A DNA stretch of 64,000 nucleotides from Meghimatium bilineatum (taxonomy: Eukaryota > Mollusca > Gastropoda > Stylommatophora > Philomycidae). How positions within the stretch are numbered: the first letter of the stretch is position 1; each line of letters opens with the position of its first letter. The notes below the pieces were generated by a model that was not told where the DNA came from, searched no databases, and worked only from the letters and a program-made list of their open reading frames with translations. Location: positions 67,239,579 through 67,303,578 of the forward strand of contig CM067306.1 of the NCBI GenBank assembly GCA_034231615.1, given 5' to 3'. Below are positions 1 through 11,600 of the stretch, piece after piece. The position numbers were made by a program, and so were the translations under genes.

Positions 1-125
1 TCATTGCACTAGGCTACCACGCTCATCAATCTACATTATATCATTGCACTAGGATACCACGCTCATCAATCTACATTATATCATTGCACTGGGCTACCAC
101 TCTGCTCCCTCTACATTATATCATT
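1..125. repeat. 40-bp tandem repeat (three units)
   Basis: Three units of about 40 bp (TCATTGCACTAGGCTACCAC...) followed by the start of a fourth. The same sequence resumes at about 1096-1135, so the LINE fragment between them was inserted into the array. Confidence 0.8.
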
Positions 126-126
126 G

Positions 127-1095
127 TGAAGTAAGAACGAGCACAGGCACATCTGATTATTTTCAAATCCACTCAGGAATGACACTGGGATGTGTACATG
201 ATCGCCGAAGGATGTGTACTATCCCCCCTATTGTTTATAACATACATAGATCACATCTGCAAAGTAGCAAAGATAACAGAAGAAAACAATCTGAAGGATA
301 ATTTAACGAATTGCTATTTGCAGATGACCAAGCATTAGTGGCATCATCAGTAGAGCAACTACAAAGAAAATAGACAGATAACACCAAACATGCCAACCCT
401 TTAACATGAAGATAAATATAGAAAAGACTGAAGTAATGAAGATAGGAAGAACAGAAAGAAACACCAACATATATATTGAAAACAACAGACTTAACCAAGT
501 GACAGAATTCACATACCTAGGAAGTAATATAATAACAGACAGCAAGAGCAGCAAAGAAATACACAATAGATGTAGTAACGTATACCAAGCCCTAGGGCAA
601 ATGACACCAATCTTCAGAAACAAAAATGTAGATCTAAACACCAAAATAACACTATTCAAAGCGATTATTATGCCAACACTGTGCTACCAAAGCCAAACAT
701 GGAGAATGACAGCACAAGACAAACGTTAACTAGTGACAGCTGAAATGGCATGCTTGCGCAGAATCCTAGGAATATCGCTAAGAGACAGAGTGAGAAATGA
801 GGACATTAGACAAAGAACCGGCACCAACCCAATCTTGGAATATATTAAGAGACAACAGATAAAATGGTTTGCACACATCAGTAGACTACCACAGGCAGCA
901 TACCACAGCAAGCTATACTACACAGATACAGGGAAGGCAGACCTAAGGGCCGACCACGAAAATGATGGACCCCCGAAATAAAAGAGGCGACAAATTCCAC
1001 AATATACTCAGCACACACGAGGGCCATCTCCAGAAAATCCTTCTACCTCTGACGCTGAAAGGTAACAAAAGGTTTTAGCAAATAGATAGATAGAC
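127..1095 (+). mobile_element. Non-LTR retrotransposon fragment, reverse transcriptase part
   Basis: Broken frames keep reverse-transcriptase motifs in order: GCVLSPLLF-like (about 208-236), LLFADDQALVAS (about 310-345, the active-site ADD), FTYLGSNI (about 508-532), a LCYQSQTWRM segment (about 680-708) and the C-terminal ILEYIKRQQIKWFAHISRLP (about 832-892). It ends in ATAG repeats typical of a LINE 3' tail. Stops and frame changes show it is dead. Related pieces lie at 35826-36230 and 49925-50410. Confidence 0.85.
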
Positions 1096-1184
1096 TAGGC
1101 CAGCACTCTCCTCCATCCACATTATATCATTGCATATCATATTTCTGCCTGAGTGCTGTATCTACATTCAGATAGTGAGTTACC

Positions 1185-1690
1185 TGTGTCAAGCAATGTC
1201 GTAAGAGTTACCTGGTCAAGCAATGTCGTAAGAGTTACCTGGTCAAGCAATGTCGTAAGAGTTACCTGGTCAAGCAATGTCATAATAGTTACCTGGTCAA
1301 GCAATGTTGTAAGAGTTACCTGGTCAAGCAATGTCGTAAGAGTTACCTGGTCAAGCAATGTCATAAGAGTTACCTGGTCAAGCAATGTCGTAAGAGTTAC
1401 CTGGTCAAGCAATGTCGTAAGAGTTACCTGGTCAAGCAATGTCATAATAGTTACCTGGTCAAGCAATGTCGTAAGAGTTACCTGGTCAAGCAATGTCGTA
1501 AGAGTTACCTGGTCAAGCAATGTCATAAGAGTTACCTGGTCAAGCATGTCATAAGAGCTACAAGTGTAAAACATGTCAAAAGAGTTACCTGGTCAAGCAA
1601 TGTCGTAAGAGTTACCTGTGTAAAGCATGTGGTAAGAGTTACCTGGTCAAGCATGTGGTAAGAGTGACTTGTGTCAAGCATATGGTAAGA
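1185..1690. repeat. 27-bp minisatellite derived from SINE family A
   Basis: About 18 units of GTCGTAAGAGTTACCTGGTC + AAGCAAT. The unit resembles the 5' part of SINE family A (TTTACCTTCCACGCATGTCG + TAAAAG at 61888-61913), and the rest of a family-A copy follows directly at 1690-1895. The long open frames on both strands are by-products of a stop-free 27-bp unit. Confidence 0.85.
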
Positions 1691-1895
1691 AACGACTAAC
1701 GGGTTTGGGAGGTAGAGTTGGCGGTCCCATCTTAGAGAGGAAAAGTGACCCAGAAGCCATACTGAAGTCAGATGTGTCTGACTGAAAGGTGTAGATATTG
1801 CAGCTAAGCTATAAACCATGATATACTTTATTCTGTTCTCCAGACTACAACCTGCTGATCTGCAGGAGTTTGAGAACAAATGCAGAAGATAGAAG
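1690..1895 (+). mobile_element. SINE-like family A copy
   Basis: Matches the more complete copy at 61866-62128: GTGACCCAGAAGCCATACTG, GTGTAGATATTGCAGC, CTGCAGGAGTTTGAGAACAA and an AGAAGA tail. Direct relatives are at 11757-11935, 34820-34900, 39485-39735 and 48545-48640. No clear pol III boxes were seen, so it may instead be a LINE 3' end. Confidence 0.7.
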
Positions 1896-1924
1896 AATTT
1901 AATATTTTTACATTCCATATTGAT

Positions 1925-2095
1925 ATATATCCATCGAAGGAGGATGTGTTGGACCATTGGCACCAATGAAACAGCGGAACACTGCATTTCCATTCTCTGG
2001 GTTGCATCCTGCTGGAAATCTAGTATGACCATCGCCCTGACACAAGAGAGATCCAGAGGGAGTTTGAGAATGAATGCTGAAGAAGAAGAAATACC
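1925..2095 (+). mobile_element. SINE-like family B copy
   Basis: Shares GATGTGTTGGACCATTGGC, GCATTTCCATTCTCTGG, TGCTGGAAATCTAGTA and the tail GAGTTTGAGAATGAATGCTG with copies at 17190-17265, 32757-32830 and 59415-59585 (plus) and 31285-31450, 51945-52100 and 62820-62990 (minus). The tail sequence is shared with family A. Confidence 0.75.
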
Positions 2096-2171
2096 CTACA
2101 TCTTACACCATATATTTTTTATAATTCTATTCAGAGATGCTTCAGAAATGATATTTTTACTACTATGAATA

Positions 2172-2347
2172 CAGTGGGATCCCAATATAACAACTTGGTC
2201 TGGACCCACCAGAAAATGTGTATGTAATAACAGAAATTCGCGATATCCAGTACAAACAATATAAAATAAATATAATTGGGGATTTGAAAAGTGTTGTTAT
2301 ATAGGGGAATATGTTGTACAATTATGCTGTATAGAGGGTTTCCAGTG
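2172..2347. mobile_element. pogo/Tigger-like MITE, 176 bp
   Basis: Starts CAGTGGGATCCCAATATAAC and ends TATAGAGGGTTTCCAGTG, imperfect inverted ends of the CAGTG type, each flanked by TA (2170-2171 and 2348-2349), the target of Tc1/mariner-pogo elements. No coding capacity. Confidence 0.6.
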
Positions 2348-2450
2348 TATAGTCAAATATGAGGGCACTTTAGTCATCAAATTCACAATAGACTCCCCTT
2401 CCACAGAACTACGACAACTTCCTAAGTGATGGCAACAGGATGATGATTAC

Positions 2451-2618
2451 CTCAATTCTATCAATGGCTTCCAGAAATTCAGTAAATGATTCTATCTGCA
2501 CGTAAGGTATCTTGTTAGAGGTATGTGACAGATCTTGATTGTTCACATCAGTTTCCTCATTCACTTCGTTAGCTGCAGAATGAATTTCTGGAATCATCAA
2601 CTTCCGTCGTTTAGCAAG
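2451..2618 (-). CDS. CENPI: CENPI exon 8 (last exon seen)
   Basis: 168 nt, 56 codons, phase 0, acceptor AAAACAG and donor GTAATC. It encodes LAKRRKLMIPEIHSAANEVN ... QIESFTEFLEAIDRIE, corresponding to the human region 'PLKRKWNSLSVIPVL ... LEQLQSFPQLLQNIHCLE'. The middle is variable and acidic. Confidence 0.8.
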
Positions 2619-5600
2619 CTGTTTTAATGAAAGAACACAAAAATAAGTTAGTGAATCTTCTTCTGAAACTCCCAACAGTCAACACGATACAGACCTGCAT
2701 CATAGTTGAGATTTATGTGTCTTTTACCTGGCACATCCGACTTTAGCGTTTACCACCACATGCACGTTTAAAATTGTTGGAAATCAAGACACAATTAAGA
2801 GATAATGTAACAAAAAGTTCCGACCCAGTAAGTCTTATGAAAGCAACACAGAAAACAAGACACCTACCCAGAACAATGGATTCATCTCTATACTGATGGG
2901 TCTGCTTTCAAAGCCACCATCAAAGCAGGTTATGGTGTCTATATAGAATATCCAGACAAAACATCTGATGAGTTGTTTGATGCCTGTGGGGAGAAATGTT
3001 CTAACTATGAAGCCAAAATAACAGCACTAGAAGTTGCCTTGTACCATCTGAAGACTATATTTGATGCCTTAACATCAAAAATCCAAAACATTGTGATTTT
3101 TACAGACTCTATGTTGCACTTCAAGCATTAGAATGTAATGGACATTGTAGTAAGCCTAATATAGTTGAAATATATCACCATGGTAACCAGCTGCTTACAT
3201 CTTATGAAGTCAGCATTGTTATGCAGTGGATTCCTGACCACTCAAACACACCTGGCAATGACAAGGAAGACAGACTAGCAAAGAAGGGAGCACAACAAGA
3301 ACAGCCATATACACAAACGGCCATGTACACAGTTAAAATGATGTTGAAATGTGTGAACAAAGAAAATTGAATGAACAGATGGGCCATGGTAAACACTGGA
3401 AGGGAAAGCTAGAAATCTATAAATATATGACCAGAGTATCATTTTCTGACTACGCACACAACATGTACAGTTTAACAATTACTTGAACAGGATACAACCA
3501 CAACACACTCCAGGGTGCCGGCTGTGCACTCATCCCTATGAAACTGATGACCACCACTTTTTTTAAATCTCCAGCGCTGGATGAAGTTAGGAAAATGCTT
3601 CTCCCTCCAAGGCCAGATAAATGGAACACCTTACATGGAACAAATGTGAGATCAGTAATGGATTATAGCCTTCCTCTCCAGACTATTGTGAGCAATACTA
3701 CTATCTCATCCCTGAATAGAACCCAGCTCTGAAAATAATCTGTGGAGGAATGCGATCAACACCCACAGCAGTATGTGAGATAGATGCAAATGTAGAGCCG
3801 CTGGATATCAGTTGGAAAAAAGCACTGACTGAAGCAGTAGAAAGATACAAGAGACATAAGAATGATCATCCAAATAAAATACTTATTGAGACTTGGAAAC
3901 AAACAAAAATACTAAAACAACTGTCTCTACTTTGTCTCTACTGGATATATCAGGAGAGGAAGATGACAAATACCATCTACCACAAGAGAGAGAACTAGAA
4001 AACAAATATCTCAGATCACCCCCTTGGGAGAACTTGCACCAGCCAACAATCCAAACAAAGTTACTAGATAAAACAACCAATAAGGGAAGACTATCAACAA
4101 TCCTGAGGACATATGCCCTAGAAACTATAAACAGCTACCCATAATAAACAATCAAGGACTGCACTGATGGTTCGGCTTCCATGGTCACCTGTTTTACAGG
4201 ATATTGCATCCATATTTGATACCCTGATGGATCTGCCTGTGAGTTCTGTGACTCTTGTGAAAACTTCTCAAATTGTGAAGCAGAAGCTAAGGCCATCAAG
4301 ACAGCCATTCAGTTAATACATCAACAGTTTGATCTCATGGAACAAAAACCATCAGACATACTCAATTTTACAGACTCTATTTCAGTTTTGGAAGCATTTA
4401 AATATACACCATATGCAAATCAAGATATTCTCCACATAGCAAGAGCAATGTACATTTTTATCTCTGCTTATCCAATCAGTGTAGCCATGCAATGGATCCC
4501 TGGACATAGCGATATAGTAGGAAATGAAGTAGCGAACAGGCTTGCAAAAAAAGAGGTGCCTCAAAACAACAAAAGCAAAGACTATGTAGTAGGGAACAGT
4601 CAAACAGATTCTCAGAAACAACACCAGGGAAATCTGGCTGAACAGATGGGCAAATGGACTGACTGGTGAAAATGTATTTAGTGACATGACACACCAAAGA
4701 ACAACGATAACATAAACAAACTCTGCAAGAGAAACCAATCCCTTATCTTTTCAGTTTCGAACAGGACATGCAAGAATCGATAGACACTTAAACAGTATCA
4801 AACCCCAACTACCCACTTGTAAACACTGCTCTCATCCCAACTAAACAAAAGAACACCTCCTTATTGACTGCTGATACCTTTCAAATGCCAGGAAAATATC
4901 TTCTACAGACACCCTTAACAGTCACTAACTTACTGTATGGATCACTAAGTCAACTTCAAAAGATCTGAAGAACTTCAAAGTTCCAGTCAGACGATGGTTA
5001 CAAAGTCCCAGTCAGACGCTGGTTACAAAGTCCCAGTCAGACACTGGTTACAAAGTCCCAGTAAGACACTGGTTACAAAGTCCCAGTAAGACACTGGTTA
5101 CAAAGTCCCAGTAAGACACTAGTTACAAAGTCCCAGTAAGACACTGGTTACAAAGTCCCAGTAAGACACTGGTTACAAAGTCCCAGTCAGATGCTGGTTA
5201 CAAAGTCCCAGTAAGACGCTGGTTACAAAGTCCCAGTAAGACATTGGTTACAAAGTCCCAGTAAGACACTGGTTACAAAGTCCCAGTCAGACGCTGGTTA
5301 CAAAGTCCCAGTAAGACACTGGTTACAAAGTCCCAGTCAGACGCTGGTTATATGATCTTCATATCTTTCCAAAGAGAACATATTTTCTAGACTAGAATAA
5401 TAATACAACTCATCATGTGAGCCTCCCCTCCCCCTCCGTACAACCAGAGTATATAGTTCAGATTATTCGATGCTGAAAAAAATAACAGATTTGTTCCCCT
5501 TACTGGATGTAGTTTGAATCTATCCTTCCGGCTGTGTGTTTCACTTGCTTTCATCTGACTCTCCATGTCAACTTCTTCACATCTCTGTTTAACTACTTCT

Positions 5601-8600
5601 GTGATTGTTGCTCTCCAGGTGGAATCTTGAGCTTTAAAAAATACCTGCATGTTTTCAAATGACAAATACAAAATTAGAAACGTATGTTCTGTTTACACAA
5701 TAAAATTTATGATTTATAATTAGTTGTGTTATTTCTTTGTCGTAGTCGACGATGACCATCCAGCTCAACTGAGATGATGATGAAGATGATATCTGTGCTG
5801 TGCCCGACTGCGACTGATGTCTGCTTGATGTCTGAGGTTCTCTGCAGATGCTGCATCAATCTTGATTCTGCATCGGGTCTGTCTTGTGAAAGATCTTGAG
5901 AATCTTATGACCCTCCCATTAATTTGTGTCTATTTTGAAGTGAGGCAATGATGTCTTAAGAGTGTCTTTAAAATGCTTTTTCTGTCGTCATGCCTTGCGG
6001 GAGCCAGTCTGGAGTTCATATAACAACTTTTTTTGGTAGACAGTGATCTTTCATGTGGACCATGTGTCCTGCCCAGCGTGTCTGCGCCTCAATCAACATT
6101 GTATGTATGCTTACAGACTTAGATTTCATCAATATTGTGTGTAATCTTAGATTTTATCAGTACTTCACTGAGTCTGGTATTTTATCTTATCAATGGATGT
6201 ATGGATGTTATCATTAGACATTAGGTCATCATCATGGCACTTCAGACATGTCCCATATGTGCTCTGATCTTGTATTCAGCATGTGGTCACTGACTGTTCC
6301 AGTTCTGTGTTGATTGATACACATTTATTACACCATATCTCATATGGATGCCTCTGTCTTCAGCAACTTTACTTCTGAGTACATTGTGATCTCCCTTACG
6401 TGTAGTAGGGCCTGGACAGAGTTGGTTTTGAATCGCTAGCGGCATACGGTAGCCCTCATCTACTTGACACAGAGCAGGCCTCGGTGGAAAAATATAATGT
6501 GCTATAATGCTATACCACAGAGATGCACATATTGTGCAATAAAACTGATAAAAACCTTTCACACTCACACAAAGGGTTGAAAGCAGAGATATTTTGTTGG
6601 ATTTTTATGTTGATTTTTCCAAAGTGCCAGCCATACAACACTGAAGGGAGATGTGATTGGTGGATGATGATTCAGTATTTTTCCAAACTGTAACTTTTCT
6701 GTTTATTCTGATCACTTTGTAGATTTTATTTTCCAGGCTCAGATCTGACTTTTGTGGATCGTAGTTATTTGAGTGTTGTGTATTGTCTATTCCCAGGTGA
6801 ATAGTATTCACACTTGCAGATAAGCGTAGGGATGGGAGAGTCAATCATCATTCCAAGGCCAGATATGTCACCTTGGTTGCATTAACCTTTAGGGCCCTGA
6901 ATTAAAAATTAAGAAACATCCCCTTGGGCCTGAATTCTTTTTTGGAAAATTTGCATTATTGATGGTGGGTGTTTTGAAAACGTGATAACTTTTTTGTTTT
7001 AAAAGATATCAAAATAATTTTTGCATATCTAAATAAAGGAGTGAATAGTGAATATAGTCATGTTTTTGTTGTTGTTGTATGTATGATATGACAGTTGTGA
7101 GCAAGTTGTGAAGTTGAAATTTCGGGGAAAAAATTTCAAATCATTTTCAAATCGCACATATAACTTCTTGACGACCCTAATACTTGAGCAATGCGTGGAA
7201 ACATTGATAAAATCCTCATAAATACCTATACTTATTGTATATATATTGTTTTATATCAAAACTAATATAATATGAACTAAAAAAAACTAATAAAATGTGA
7301 AGAAATCGCATATAACGTCCGTCTGGTAAACACTAGGCCTAGCCCGACACGGCGTAATTATTGTCTATGCACACATGTGGCACCCCTGATACATATTATT
7401 TTTGTTTTTGAACGACTACACAAACATTCTTATCAAATAACAACATATTAAACACAAAAAACAACAATTAAAACATGTATTCACGATCACTTAGCCATGC
7501 CACGCAGTACTCAATTTGATAGTAAAATATGGCTAATAAATGGCCAACGTCGCTCTAGAAATTCGTTGACAAAACAAGCCGGCTTTCTCTCTTCTTGCAA
7601 TCGTAATGTGTAAAGGAATTTTACCTTTAAAATGTGACGTATTCCTAGCTTCATTTGGCAGGTTTTATACGTCACAGGATCATTACTTCGTGAAGTTCCG
7701 TACTCGGGAATATGGCGATGTCCTATGTAGCGGGATTGCGCTGGCAGGCACAATGGAGCTGTGCTCATAGGCGCAATATTGCGACCGCAGAGCCATGAAG
7801 GTTAATTCCACGTTTATTCAAGGTTATCATAATGTTTTCTATCCACGGTTTTCTGGATCTACCTTTGGATATATGCCCGGATATTCTTTTATGAAAATAA
7901 TACATATTTGAATATGAAGATATAAAATCAAACTTATAAAACTTAAAAACGTAAAATCAAAAATAAAAGACATAAAAACCAACTTTCTTTTTTCAATCAG
8001 TACCTTGTGACCAAACTTCAATTTCATTGCCACCAAGTGTGGACAGAACACTTTGTAGATCATTAACAGACCCATGATATAAGGCTCAGGACCCTGGCAA
8101 GGAGACAAGATCAAACTGAATATTTCAAACGATATCAATACATATGTGGAGAATTACATAATTTTCTCTCCATAGGTTATCTGTGTCATGTTTATTTAGA
8201 GAATGCTCTCCTCACTGCCATCCTGTAAGACTCTATGTGCAATCTGTTCAGTTTCTTCCAGTGTCATGTTCAGAAAGTCTTCAATATTCTGTGTCCATCG
8301 TAGTTTTAGTCTGCCTCTCCTTCTCTGTCCTGGAACCTCTTCTTCTATGATTGATCCCTCAAACCACTGTCATTTTATATGTCCAAAATATGTTAGCTGC
8401 ATTTCTTTGATAGATTTGTTTAGCCAGTCTTCTATGTTCAGATATGTCCAGATGATTCATCCCTCTGTTCATGATATTCTTAGGATCCTTCTATAATATT
8501 TCATTTCAAATGCTGATATTTTCTTTACTATTGCAGATGTCATTGCCCAAGTCTCATAACTATATCTTGCGACAGGAAAAATATAGCTTATTGTAATTTT

Positions 8601-11600
8601 GTTTTTATATTTGCCGTTTGTCATAGATAGGTTACGGTTTTCTACAAAAGTAACTAATTCTGTACAAAATGTAACATCAGGAAAATAAATATCAGAATAG
8701 CCACAATCAATCTTCAGAGAAAAGCACACAATTTGTGTGTGCTCAAGAACAATTGATTTAAGTAGTGAGAAGGTCAATACCATGGACTGCCAGAAATAAC
8801 TCATGTAGAGGTGTTTAAAAGAGTCACAGTTTCATCAATAATATAGGAAAAAGATCATCTTCAGTTTTTGACCATGTTATGTGACAGGAAGGTTTGCAAG
8901 CAAGACTGGTTTGGAAAACAGTTAACAACAAGCACAATTGAAGACAATAGAGACAGAGGCTGACAACGTGAGAGAATATTGGACAGTTTAACAACTTGGC
9001 ACGGCATATAGTCAACAACCAGCCTAATACATAGTTCTAGTAATAGAGAGCTGTGAAGATCCATAATTACTTGCGCCAACCAGCACATGATGATGATGAT
9101 GAGTGAGGAGGTCAAGAATAAAAGAGGTCATGGCCAGCCAACAAGGTGGTTGTTCATGATAATGTGAAAACAGTCTGGAGAGTTCTACAATTGTATGATG
9201 CGGTTGGAGGAAGTGATTGGTGGGGGGGGGGGGGGGGGCGGGGCGGCGGTGTGGTGAGCCTTGTTTGACAGTTCAAGACAGGTCGTGTTTGAACCATGAG
9301 ATAGATTCATTTTTTAATGTCCTCGATCAAATATTTATTCAACTTCTAACTACTTGTCTGCTGTTATAATTACAGTCATATTCTATTACATATTTAAACT
9401 GAAATATTATATTGTATTGTTAAGTTATTATGTATGTTACCTTGTCAAGCTACTGTATTTTTTCGTGACAGTTTATTAAAGTTGTGAACAACGTGATTGG
9501 GGCAAATATACGCATAGACTCAGTGCCTAAATTTCCCCTATTCACTGTCCCCTCATGTTACAAAATATTTTACTGTCACGTTATGTTTCTTTTTAGGAAT
9601 TACAAACAGAAAAATAAGAAAATGAAGTCACTGACTGAAAATTAAGCTGCTGATGCGATCGTAGATGCACTATCTCCACTGGCCAGAGATGCACGATCTC
9701 CACCGGTCATAGATGCACAATCTCTGCCATTCATGGATGCACGTAAGTCAAAATTATAGTCAAGCACTTTATAAAACACACCAACCCATTGTTATAGTTT
9801 CAAAATGGATCTAAGCATTCACTCTTTATATTAATGGGTTTTTTTTCATATTCAATTTTTGTTTCATTTTTTCCTATTTTAGTTACATAAAGATACATAG
9901 GCCTAGTCTTTGTGTTCTATAATTTTCACACAATGTGACTGACTATGTAAAGACAAGCTGTTGTGCAGTTATTTTGCTGTTTCTGTCAATTCTCCCTTGA
10001 TTTTGTAATTGTTTTTGCCTGCGTATTTCTTAGCTCTGAATAGTACTATATACGCCCTATAGTAGTTTCTAAGCTCTGAGAACAACAAGAGACTTAAAAA
10101 AACATCTTTGTTTCCTTGCTATTTAAAGTAAAAATCCAGCAGCCCGCACAATCCCCAACATAAGTTGCCTACCCTGCTGTAGAGAAATGGACCGGGTCAT
10201 TATACTGTGTAAGAGAAACAGAAGAATACAAAAACATGAGCTAGAGTGAAGATTATATCTTTATGTACACAATAAAACAGCTGGTTGTACACTGTGGTAT
10301 GTACACAATAAAACAGCTGGTTGTACAGTGGTATGTACACAATAAAACAGCTGGTTGTACAGTGGTATGTACACAATAAAACAGCTGGTTGTACAGTGGT
10401 ATGTACACAATAAAACAGCTGGTTGTTCAGTGGTATGTACACAATAAAACAGCTGGTTGTACAGTGGTATGTACACAATAAAACAGCTGGTTGTACAGTG
10501 GTATGTACGCAATAAAACAGCTGGTTGTACAATGTGGTATGTACGCAATAAAACAGCTGGTTGTACAATGTGGTATGTACACAATAAAACAGCTGGTTGT
10601 ACAGTGGTATGTACACAATAAAACAGCTGGTTGTTCAGTGGTATGTACACAATAAAACAGCTGGTTGTACACTGTGGTATGTACACAATAAAACAGCTGG
10701 TTGTACACTGTGGTATGTACACAATAAAACAGCTGGTTGTACACTGTGGTATGTACACAATAAAACAGCTGGTTGTACACTGTGGTATGTACACAATAAA
10801 ACAGCTGGTTGTACACTGTGGTATGTACACAATAAAACAGCTGGTTGTACACTGTGGTATGTACACAATAAAACAGCTGGTTGTACACTGTGGTATGTAC
10901 ACAATAAAACAGCTGGTTGCACACTGTGGTATGTACAGAATAAAACAGCTGGTTGTACACTGTGGTATGTACACAATAAAACAGCTGGTTGTACACTGTG
11001 GTATGTACACAATAAAACAGCTGGTTGTACACTGTGGTATGTACACAATAAAACAGCTGGTTGTACACTGTGGTATGTACACAATAAAACAGCTGGTTGT
11101 ACACTGTGGTATGTACACAATAAAACAGCTGGTTGTACACTGTGGTATGTACACAATAAAACAGCTGGTTGTACACTGTGGTATGTACACAATAAAACAG
11201 CTGGTTGTACACTGTGGTATGTACACAATAAAACAGCTGGTTGTACACTGTGGTATGTACACAATAAAACAGCTGGTTGCACACTGTGGTATGTACACAA
11301 TAAAACAGCTGGTTGTACACTGTGGTATTACCAGAAATGAGCATCACTATAAGTTTAGAGCAGGAGCGGAGATCTGAGACAATGTGATCTGCCATGCATG
11401 TTGTCAAGACGACCAAGGAGGTTCTCATCTGAGACAATGTGATCTGTCATGCATGTTGTCAAGACGACCAAGGAGGTTCTCATCTGAGACAATGTGATCT
11501 GTCATGCATGTTGTCAAGACGACCAAGGAGGTTCTCATCTGAGACAATGTGATCTGTCATGCATGTTGTCAAGACGACCAAGGAGGTTCTCATCTGAGAC

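Noticed and set aside
5740..6600. Additional CENPI exons between exons 6 and 7
   Set aside because: Phases of exons 6 and 7 join directly and the sequence here is LINE-like with stops.
10261..11437. Long open frames (up to 345 codons) on both strands
   Set aside because: They are translations of a 36-bp tandem repeat lacking stops; several frames are open at once and there are no splice or domain signals.
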